A stretch of DNA of 14,618 bases from an uncultured Fenollaria sp. (lineage in GTDB: Bacteria; Bacillota; Clostridia; Tissierellales; Peptoniphilaceae): contig NZ_CAMJVK010000037.1 of NCBI RefSeq assembly GCF_946221515.1, forward strand, positions 1 through 14,618, read 5' to 3'. Of this stretch, positions 6,241 through 11,757 are shown piece by piece. How positions within the stretch are numbered: position 1 is the first letter of the stretch; each line of letters begins with the position of its first letter. Under the pieces are notes generated by a model. It was given only the letters and a program-made list of their open reading frames with translations. It ran no database searches and had not been told where the DNA came from. Made by a program: the position numbers and the translations under genes.

Positions 6241-8115
6241 CTACTTAATTATAAGCTTGCCGCCCAAGAACTCTTTAAGGTCCTCTCTGAGTTTGAGAGT
6301 CTTTTTCTCTTGGTCGGAGCTTTCAATTTTGATATCGATTATATCATTAAAATATTTGTTAATAGTCTTTAATATGGCGTCCTTGTTCATGTTGACAAGG
6401 GCTACACTAGTGTCAAGAGCTATGTCACGAGACTTTTTAAGTACTAGTACACCAGAAACTGTTTTTGAATATTCAAAATCCGTAAATATGGACTTAAGTA
6501 CTCTCATGTCATCATCTTTTAAGAAGTTTTCGTAAAGCTCCTTGTTCTTTTCGAAGTCCTCTTCGGGTTCTTCGTCTTCATCTAAATCAATGGCTTTCTC
6601 TTTTTCAGCGGGGATAATGCTCTTGCCACTTTCGCTGTCAGAATCACTTTCTTCGCTTTCTGCTAAGCCTTGTGAATTTTGCTCATCAAGGGCTTTTGCT
6701 TCGTCATCTGCTTTTGCTTCGTCAAGTGTTTTTGCCTCGTTTATATTTTTCGCTTCGTCAAGTGTTTTTGCCTCGTCAAGTAAATTTGCTTCGCCAAATG
6801 ATTTTGCCTTGTCTATATTTTTTGCTTCCTTTGGCTTTTTTGCTTCCTTTGGCTTTTTTACTTCCTCTTCCATTTCTGTAAAGTAAAAGCCTTCATCTTC
6901 GTAGTCCACCATGCCCATCTCAAGGCTTGCTAAGTCGTCAAAAGAGTTGTCTTGATTATCTTTAGCTGTATTTGACGAAGTGGCTTTGGCATTGCCATTA
7001 TCGTGGTCGCTCACAGGATGCGCTAAATCACTAACTGTGACGGATCTATCAAAGTTCATCTTCATCACGTCGCTGTCAAGGCTCATGACCTTAAGGCCCG
7101 CCATCTCAACGAAAATCCGCTTTTCCTTGACAAACTTCATCCTCTCAAGGTAATCCATGTAGATGTCGATCGCGTTTATGATGTCCATAAGCTTTATGTC
7201 AAAGGTAAAATTGTATTTGCCGAGCTTATTAACTTTGTCGTATAAAATCTCTCTAAGCGCCTTAATTATGCCATCTATGATCATTGCTTCGTCCTTGCCA
7301 TCAAGGAAGAGCTTGTCTAAATTAGCATAATACTTTTGGGGATTGCGTATGAATATCGCCTCTACTATGCCAGTTGAGTAGCTTTCATCAAGTAGCCCCA
7401 AGGCTTTCAAGACGCTCTCCTTAGTAAGGGTGTCTGAGTAGCTGATCGTGCTCTCAAGCATTGATAAAGCGTCTCTCATCGAGCCAGCGCCTGCTCTAGC
7501 AACGATTTGAACTGCCTCGTCCTCATACTTTTTGCCGATAGTATCAAGCACGCGAGATAAATTCTTTGCGATGAGATCCTCGTCTATACGCTTAAAATCG
7601 AAGCGCTGAACACGGGAGATGATGGTCTTTGGTATCCTCTCCGGCTCTGTCGTCGCAAGTATAAAGATCAGATGCTTTGGCGGTTCCTCAAGTATTTTTA
7701 AAAGCGCATTGAAGGCGCCCTTAGATAGCATGTGAACCTCGTCTATGATGTAGACCTTGTATTTTAGCTTAGTTGGTAGATATATCGCCTTGTTACGAAG
7801 CTCGCGGATATTGTCGACAGAGTTGTTTGACGCAGCGTCAAGCTCTATGATGTCGACGGCCTTGCCACTCATCGCCTCAAGACAGTTCTCGCACTCATTA
7901 CAAGGCTCGGCATCGTGTGGATCAAGGCAGTTTATTGCCCTCGCGAAAACCTTCGCAAGAGAGGTCTTACCTGTCCCGCGCGTGCCGGTGAATAGGTAGG
8001 CGTGAGATAGTCTACTTTGTAGTATTTGATTTTTAAGTATAGTTGTGATGTGATCTTGACCGATGATTTCGTTAAAAGTCTTTGGTCTAAACCTTCTATA
8101 TAAAGCTTCGCTCAT
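6241..8115 (-). CDS. dnaX: DNA polymerase III subunit gamma/tau
   Basis: The clamp-loader ATPase that loads the beta clamp and, through tau, ties it to the polymerase. The 624-aa product has RPKTFNEIIGQ (10-20), Walker A GTRGTGKT (44-51), a four-Cys zinc site (C63, C72, C75, C78), Walker B IIDEVH (123-128), LATTEPERIPKTIISR with the arginine finger (to R168), and GSMRDALS (211-218). The collar domain runs to about 350 and an acidic linker to 418. A ten-unit hexapeptide repeat (421-480) precedes the tau-specific C-terminal domain (about 520-624). Two A AAA AAG heptamers at codons 419-421 and 425-427 could shift the ribosome by -1 to a nearby TGA, giving a roughly 446-aa gamma-like form. An AAGGAGG site lies 5 nt from the start. 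It is the first gene of the six-gene operon. Confidence 0.97.
   Translation of the reverse strand: MSEALYRRFRPKTFNEIIGQDHITTILKNQILQSRLSHAYLFTGTRGTGKTSLAKVFARAINCLDPHDAEPCNECENCLEAMSGKAVDIIELDAASNNSVDNIRELRNKAIYLPTKLKYKVYIIDEVHMLSKGAFNALLKILEEPPKHLIFILATTEPERIPKTIISRVQRFDFKRIDEDLIAKNLSRVLDTIGKKYEDEAVQIVARAGAGSMRDALSMLESTISYSDTLTKESVLKALGLLDESYSTGIVEAIFIRNPQKYYANLDKLFLDGKDEAMIIDGIIKALREILYDKVNKLGKYNFTFDIKLMDIINAIDIYMDYLERMKFVKEKRIFVEMAGLKVMSLDSDVMKMNFDRSVTVSDLAHPVSDHDNGNAKATSSNTAKDNQDNSFDDLASLEMGMVDYEDEGFYFTEMEEEVKKPKEAKKPKEAKNIDKAKSFGEANLLDEAKTLDEAKNINEAKTLDEAKADDEAKALDEQNSQGLAESEESDSDSESGKSIIPAEKEKAIDLDEDEEPEEDFEKNKELYENFLKDDDMRVLKSIFTDFEYSKTVSGVLVLKKSRDIALDTSVALVNMNKDAILKTINKYFNDIIDIKIESSDQEKKTLKLREDLKEFLGGKLIIK
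6676..6855 (-). repeat. 18-bp in-frame tandem repeat in dnaX (hexapeptide)
   Basis: Ten consecutive hexapeptides cover residues 421-480: KPKEAK twice, NIDKAK, SFGEAN, LLDEAK, TLDEAK, NINEAK, TLDEAK, ADDEAK, ALDEQN. The consensus is x-L/I-D-E-A-K. All repeat in frame as degenerate 18-bp units, so length changes would keep the tau frame. The charged pattern predicts a helical or flexible tether between the clamp-loader core and the tau tail. Confidence 0.85.
6776..6859 (-). promoter_or_regulatory. Candidate -1 frameshift region in dnaX
   Basis: A AAA AAG is read as GTA AAA AAG at 6859-6853 and again as GCA AAA AAG at 6841-6835, the same heptamer and phase as the E. coli dnaX frameshift site. 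A third, weaker A AAA AAT is at 6823-6817. Shifting -1 at the first site adds 25 residues and ends at TGA 6778-6776. Purine-rich GGAAGAGG lies just upstream. I see no strong downstream stem by eye. Confidence 0.5.
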
Positions 8116-8120
8116 CCCTT

Positions 8121-8152
8121 GCCTCCTTTAAACTATAATTATAAATATTATA
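8121..8152 (-). promoter_or_regulatory. Promoter and ribosome site of the dnaX operon
   Basis: An extended -10 (TG-A-TATAAT, minus strand) lies at 8152-8147. It is preceded by a T-rich stretch in place of a clear -35 (best TTTATT). The predicted start is near 8140, and AAGGAGG (8128-8122) stands 5 nt before the dnaX ATG. The leader is only about 25 nt. Confidence 0.65.
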
Positions 8153-8226
8153 TCACAAAAATAAAAAAAAATAAAGACGTGAGTCTCTTTACGAAGTGGC
8201 TAGTCCATAAACATGGGTGGGATATG

Positions 8227-8256
8227 AAAAAGGGCTCTCGTGTGAAAGCCCTTAAT
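8227..8256 (-). terminator. Terminator of TlpA-like gene (copy 1 of a repeat)
   Basis: On the minus strand AAGGGCTTTC pairs with GAGAGCCCTT (10 bp, one G-U, ACAC loop) and is followed by five T's, just after the stop at 8259. The same 30 bases recur at 9312-9341. Confidence 0.9.
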
Positions 8257-8258
8257 AG

Positions 8259-9230
8259 TTATTTAATATATTTGTCTATAGCTCTTTTGTATCTTTCGTA
8301 GTTACCAGATGCTGAAGCACCAATTAAGGTGTCAACAACATTGCCCTCGCTGTCTATGATGAAGCTAGTAGGTATACCTGTGATTAGTGTGTCTAGGAAG
8401 GCTTTAGCTTCTTGTGTAGAAACATAGTTTTTAAACTTAGCGTTTGCTTTGCTAAGTATGTTCTTTGCATCACTTATAGTTAAGTCTCTAATGTTCTTAT
8501 CTGTGCTAGATGATGAGTCCATAAGCGGCTTTACATCTCTAACTATGCCGATGAAGCCTACCTTATCCTTATAGTCTTCTCCAAGCTTAGCAAGCTCTGG
8601 CATCTCGTTTCTACATGGACCGCAGAAAGTTCCCCAAACATTAACAAAGGTATAGTCATGCTCTGATAAAATATCAGCAATATTAAATTTGTTTCCATCA
8701 AAGTCTTCTAGATTAAATTTTAACTTACAAGGCATTTTTAACTTTTCTGACTTAAGTGCTACAGTTCTTGTCTTTGCGTCATAGCTAACACTAAAACCTA
8801 CTAGTTTAGCTAAATCTCTTAGCTCGATGTAATTTGTATCGATAATAAAAGCAGATTTAAGTTTTTTCTCTTTACCATCGATAAGGACGTCCATATTTTT
8901 CATAGTCGCCCAAAGCTCTTTTTTAGATGAATAAATCTTGGTATTTGATGGGTCCTCATAAGGTTTATTTCTTTCTATGCTAACAAGATTCTTGTCGTTG
9001 TTGTAGTCAACTTGGAATTGTGCCTTTGTTCCTCTAAGCGCAGCGGCTGCATCACGAAGCCTTAAATAATTTTTGCCCTTAATAATATAAGCTCTAATCT
9101 CAAACGCCTCACCGTTAACTGTAAACTTTTGAGTGCTTTCCACTGCCTTTTCTTCACTCGCAGCCATTGACATAGGCATAAATGTCACTAGCATAAGAAC
9201 TACTAATAATAACGAAATTTTCTTCTTCAT
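8259..9230 (-). CDS. Secreted stalk-domain / TlpA-like thioredoxin fusion
   Basis: A 323-aa exported protein. Residues 1-23 form a signal peptide (MKKK, hydrophobic core, cut near SMA-A) without a lipobox. Residues about 36-160 form a copper amine oxidase N-terminal type stalk domain with paired YLRLRD (55-60) and YIELRD (134-139) motifs; this domain is common on Firmicute surface proteins and does not itself imply copper or oxidase activity. Residues about 168-323 are a TlpA/ResA-type thioredoxin fold with WGTFCGPC (active Cys203 and Cys206) and the cis-proline loop GIPTSF (285-290). The likely role is extracytoplasmic thiol-disulfide exchange. The CGPC pair suits a reductant, but no CcdA-type electron donor is visible here. 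An AAGGAGG site precedes the ATG, and it has its own promoter and terminator. The whole unit is bracketed by two identical terminator sequences. Confidence 0.9.
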   Translation of the reverse strand: MKKKISLLLVVLMLVTFMPMSMAASEEKAVESTQKFTVNGEAFEIRAYIIKGKNYLRLRDAAAALRGTKAQFQVDYNNDKNLVSIERNKPYEDPSNTKIYSSKKELWATMKNMDVLIDGKEKKLKSAFIIDTNYIELRDLAKLVGFSVSYDAKTRTVALKSEKLKMPCKLKFNLEDFDGNKFNIADILSEHDYTFVNVWGTFCGPCRNEMPELAKLGEDYKDKVGFIGIVRDVKPLMDSSSSTDKNIRDLTISDAKNILSKANAKFKNYVSTQEAKAFLDTLITGIPTSFIIDSEGNVVDTLIGASASGNYERYKRAIDKYIK

Positions 9231-9280
9231 TTTTTCCTCCTTGATTTACCCTGATAACAAAGTATATTGCTTGTAAATAT

Positions 9281-9308
9281 ATTATACCACTTAGAAAATA
9301 TTTTGCAA
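9281..9308 (-). promoter_or_regulatory. Promoter of TlpA-like gene
   Basis: TTGCAA (9308-9303), a 16-bp spacer and TATAAT (9286-9281) with an upstream TG extension, minus strand. The expected start is near 9274, giving a leader of about 44 nt before the ATG at 9230. Confidence 0.75.
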
Positions 9309-9311
9309 GAG

Positions 9312-9341
9312 AAAAGGGCTCTCGTGTGAAAGCCCTTAATA
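9312..9341 (-). terminator. Terminator of membrane-protein gene (copy 2 of a repeat)
   Basis: Identical over 30 bases to the terminator at 8227-8256: a 10-bp stem, ACAC loop and a short T-run. Here the TAA stop of the membrane protein (9338-9336) forms the base of the stem. It separates this unit from the TlpA promoter immediately downstream. Confidence 0.88.
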
Positions 9342-9947
9342 ATCATTTAAATTGTATTTGTAAGTATATGGTCCAAACCTTTCATAAATTTTAATCTTAA
9401 ACACAGCTCCGTCCCACTCTGTTTCACAGGCATCACCGCCCATGATATAGCCTTGGTCGCTTGTTGTGAAGAAATCTTCCTCAATCTTTCGAAGGAAGAA
9501 TAAGTTCTCTCTTTTATACATATGAAGCGTCGTGCTAAATAAAAATTCACGCTCACTTATAACGGCTATATTTTTGCCATCATCCGAAGTAAATTCGTAG
9601 AAAGTACCAGCAGCAAAAGCAATTAAAAGTCCTGCAAATGCTGTGAATATAAGTACTAGTGCTATTGTTACTGAGATGATTGCTCTGGGAATAATTTTTT
9701 TCTTCGTATCTAAAATGATGGACAAAGCATAAATTGTCCATAATGAAGCTAGAAAGATAATCCCGTAGATAAGCCCTGGAAGTGTTATGTGTATGAAGAC
9801 TAAGTTTACTGAAAATATTAGCCCACTAACCTTGCTTATAATATAGATAAGTCCAATGACTACTACATATATCAGGCTTAGTAGCAAATTTCTTCTTATG
9901 ACCTTGTCACTCAATTGCTCCTTAAAAATGTTTTTTATACTGTCCAT
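9336..9947 (-). CDS. Small membrane protein of unknown function
   Basis: 203 aa, not recognised as a named family. Residues 1-19 are charged and probably cytoplasmic. Hydrophobic segments at about 20-40, 44-78 (long enough for two passes) and 88-115 predict three or four membrane helices, with basic TKKK between them. Residues 116-203 form a soluble, beta-rich-looking tail with one Cys (174) and many aromatics (GPYTYKYNLNDY at the end). If there are four passes, the tail is on the same side as the N-terminus. The gene starts 21 nt after the stop of a RelB/DinJ-type antitoxin and shares its promoter, occupying the place where a RelE/YafQ toxin would be expected. The ribosome site is weak: TAGG directly abuts the ATG. 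A toxin-like role is speculation from position only. Confidence 0.75.
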   Translation of the reverse strand: MDSIKNIFKEQLSDKVIRRNLLLSLIYVVVIGLIYIISKVSGLIFSVNLVFIHITLPGLIYGIIFLASLWTIYALSIILDTKKKIIPRAIISVTIALVLIFTAFAGLLIAFAAGTFYEFTSDDGKNIAVISEREFLFSTTLHMYKRENLFFLRKIEEDFFTTSDQGYIMGGDACETEWDGAVFKIKIYERFGPYTYKYNLNDY

Positions 9948-9968
9948 CCTAGTCTACACTTACGTATA

Positions 9969-10196
9969 TCACTTTGAAAGCTCCCTAAATGCTTCATCAT
10001 ACTCATTCATAATGTCTTCACTTATCTTTTCTGTATTATTTAGCTTTAAATTTAGCGGCAAAGCATTCTCTCTAATTGATTGCTTTACAAACATGTTTAT
10101 AGCTGTTGACACATTTAAACCTAGTTCATCAACTAAGTTCAAAAATTTTTCTTTATCGTTCTTATCCATCGCTATCGTTAAATTGCTTTTTGACAT
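9969..10196 (-). CDS. RelB/DinJ-family antitoxin (ribbon-helix-helix)
   Basis: 75 aa. Residues 5-50 fit the DinJ/RelB pattern: a short DNA-contacting strand (NLTIAMD), a helix (KEKFLNLVDELGL), then the diagnostic turn and helix NVSTAINMFVKQSIRENALPLNL. The remaining 25 residues are acidic and would be the toxin-binding tail in a classical pair. Such proteins neutralise RelE/YafQ-type mRNA interferases and repress their own promoter. No such toxin follows; the next gene encodes a membrane protein 21 nt downstream. A TTGAAT-N17-TATAAT promoter with a palindrome over its -35 lies directly upstream, in keeping with autorepression. AAGGAAGTGA serves as the ribosome site. The fold call is good; the partner is unknown. 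Confidence 0.82.
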   Translation of the reverse strand: MSKSNLTIAMDKNDKEKFLNLVDELGLNVSTAINMFVKQSIRENALPLNLKLNNTEKISEDIMNEYDEAFRELSK

Positions 10197-10216
10197 ATAA
10201 TCACTTCCTTGTGTAT

Positions 10217-10245
10217 ATTATACAGCTATTGCACATGAAATTCAA
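10217..10245 (-). promoter_or_regulatory. Promoter of antitoxin-membrane protein operon
   Basis: TTGAAT (10245-10240), exactly 17 bp, then TATAAT (10222-10217), minus strand. The predicted start is near 10210, so the leader is only about 14 nt and consists almost entirely of the ribosome site. Confidence 0.82.
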
Positions 10246-10248
10246 GTG
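10232..10248. promoter_or_regulatory. Candidate operator palindrome over the -35
   Basis: CACATGAA-A-TTCAAGTG is a 17-bp inverted repeat with seven of eight arm positions complementary. It covers the -35 of the antitoxin promoter. Ribbon-helix-helix antitoxins usually bind such palindromes to repress themselves, so this is the natural candidate site. Confidence 0.5.
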
Positions 10249-10261
10249 TAAAATCATGTTT

Positions 10262-10999
10262 CTAGTCTAGAACTTCTACCTCATAAGCTGAATCGATTGT
10301 AATTAAAGCGCTTGATGTCAGCTCTGTGTTATGTGCTGTGCCGTCGAAGTAGACTGTAACTTTTTTACCTTCAATTTCTTTAGGGTCAATTGGCTCTCCG
10401 CCCTTGTGAACGTCTACATAATCAAGCTTTACTAAGAACGGATTTGGATACTCGGTATTTTTACCGAAGATATATTTGAACTCTTCTGGCACGTCTATAT
10501 CTTTTATTCTAAGCATAGTTGCATCATTTGTATCCTCATCACAAGCGACTTCCTCTACAGTTCCTGTGAAATTTGCGACGTATTTCTTAGTCTCGTCCCA
10601 AATGTCACCAGTTGAGAACAAAAGGTACTTGCCTTCATAGTAAACAGTTAAAAAACCATCGCCAGCGTATTGGTACTCGCACTTGTCAAAGTTTGACTCA
10701 CCGTCATTCTTTGGAAACTCATTTGTAGGTACGACTTTTTCAATCTTGCCGTCCATGGTGCCGCATGTGACTAAGCTATTGATATAGCAAGTGTCCTTGT
10801 ATAATTTGCCGTCCACCATAACAGCAGATATTATAGGTCCTTTGTAAGTTTTATCCGGCTCGTCTATTTCACTTGCTTCATTTGTTTCCTTTGTTTCGTT
10901 TGCTTTGCTTTTTTCATTTGCCACCTCATTTGGCTTTTGACACGCAAAGGCACTTAGCATAAGGGCCAAAGACATCATTATAAGTAAAAACTTTTTCAT
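10262..10999 (-). CDS. Lipoprotein of unknown function, Cys-rich
   Basis: 245 aa. A signal peptide ends in the lipobox LSAFAC, so Cys20 would be lipidated and the protein anchored on the outer face of the membrane. Residues 21-50 are a low-complexity Glu/Asn/Lys/Thr spacer. The mature domain holds four more cysteines (C71, C79, C107, C153) that could form two disulfides. Its C-terminal half (about 140-245, from FTGTVEEV to AYEVEVLD) reads like a small beta-barrel substrate-binding or inhibitor-type domain; I do not recognise a named family with confidence. It has its own promoter. I see no terminator after its stop, so some transcripts may run into the antitoxin operon 65 bases downstream. 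Its nearness to an exported thioredoxin fusion makes it a possible disulfide client, which is inference. Confidence 0.8.
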   Translation of the reverse strand: MKKFLLIMMSLALMLSAFACQKPNEVANEKSKANETKETNEASEIDEPDKTYKGPIISAVMVDGKLYKDTCYINSLVTCGTMDGKIEKVVPTNEFPKNDGESNFDKCEYQYAGDGFLTVYYEGKYLLFSTGDIWDETKKYVANFTGTVEEVACDEDTNDATMLRIKDIDVPEEFKYIFGKNTEYPNPFLVKLDYVDVHKGGEPIDPKEIEGKKVTVYFDGTAHNTELTSSALITIDSAYEVEVLD

Positions 11000-11002
11000 A
11001 GT

Positions 11003-11025
11003 ATCACTTCCTTGAGTTTATTATA
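11003..11025 (-). promoter_or_regulatory. Promoter and ribosome site of lipoprotein gene
   Basis: Extended -10 (TG-A-TATAAT) at 11025-11020 with no good -35, and AAGGAAGTGAT at 11013-11003. The -10, ribosome site and ATG have exactly the same spacing as in the antitoxin unit, and the 11-base ribosome site is identical. Confidence 0.65.
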
Positions 11026-11082
11026 TCACAATAAAGCACTCCGCGAATGGATTTTCATTAATTGTTACTATTTTGTAAGAAA

Positions 11083-11110
11083 TAAAAGGGCCCATAGCAC
11101 TGCCATGGAC
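11083..11110 (-). terminator. Terminator of ATPase-methyltransferase operon
   Basis: On the minus strand GGTCCATGGC pairs with GCTATGGGCC (10 bp including two G-U pairs, AGT loop) and is followed by CTTTTATTT. It lies 12 nt after the methyltransferase stop. The G-U pairs make the stem continuous only in the minus-strand RNA. Confidence 0.78.
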
Positions 11111-11122
11111 CAAACGTAAAAA

Positions 11123-11740
11123 CTATTTTTCTAAAATCAAAACGCCTGAGCAAAAACTTATTTTTTCGAAAATTGCTTTTGGAAAATCTTTCTTGATACT
11201 CTCATAAACAAGGTAGTACTCGTCATCATCCCAATAATCTATCGACTCTTCTCTGCAAGCTTCTAATGATGCAAGGTCCACAAAACTAACGTCGCCAATG
11301 AAAATTTTACCGCCATCATTAAGAAGGCTAAGTAAAGTCATCAAAAAATCTTTTTTCTCAGCATCAATTATGTGATGAATTGAATATGTCGCGAATATCG
11401 CGTCATATTTTTCACTTAATATCTCCTTGTCTAGTGCTTTTGCGAAATCGCCTTCATATAATTTTGCCTTTGGCATTTTTTCTTGTGCTATATCAAGCAT
11501 ATTCTTTGAAAAGTCTTGACCGTGAATCTCAAGGCCGTCATCATAAAGCTTTTTCGTTAAAACTGCCGTGCCAAAGCCTATGTCAAGAACTTTTTTTGCA
11601 TTTATTTTTTTAACGGCATCGTAGATGTAGGCAAGAACTTCTTTATATCCCGCAAATGGATAAGTATCCTCACTCTCTGAGATTTCAACAGTTTTGTCGT
11701 AATCTTCTGCCCATAAATCAAAACCAAATTTGTCTAGCAT
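11123..11740 (-). CDS. Class I SAM-dependent methyltransferase, YrrT-like
   Basis: 205 aa, cytosolic. The N-terminal LWAEDYDKTV ... TYPFAGYKEVL segment resembles the YrrT group of small Firmicute methyltransferases. The SAM-binding Rossmann core begins with VLDIGFGTAVL (motif I, Asp53, Gly55, Gly57), then GQDFSKNML with the acidic residue that contacts the ribose, EGDF (adenine contact), YDAIFATYSIHHI (motif IV) and LNDGGKIFIGD (motif V/VI). The substrate is not evident. YrrT in Bacillus sits with methionine-salvage genes, but none are seen here. AGGAGG stands 5 nt before the ATG and the gene starts 17 nt after the ATPase stop, so the two form an operon ending in the terminator downstream. 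Confidence 0.86.
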   Translation of the reverse strand: MLDKFGFDLWAEDYDKTVEISESEDTYPFAGYKEVLAYIYDAVKKINAKKVLDIGFGTAVLTKKLYDDGLEIHGQDFSKNMLDIAQEKMPKAKLYEGDFAKALDKEILSEKYDAIFATYSIHHIIDAEKKDFLMTLLSLLNDGGKIFIGDVSFVDLASLEACREESIDYWDDDEYYLVYESIKKDFPKAIFEKISFCSGVLILEK

Positions 11741-11757
11741 ATGTCCTCCTATAATAA

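Noticed and set aside
5939..6886. Open plus-strand frames across ybaB and dnaX
   Set aside because: They are antisense shadows with Ser/Phe/Leu-rich translations; the opposite strand holds well-known proteins.
8116..8226. SRP RNA or tRNA upstream of dnaX, as in some Firmicutes
   Set aside because: The gap is short and filled by the dnaX promoter and the preceding terminator; no RNA-gene fold is apparent.
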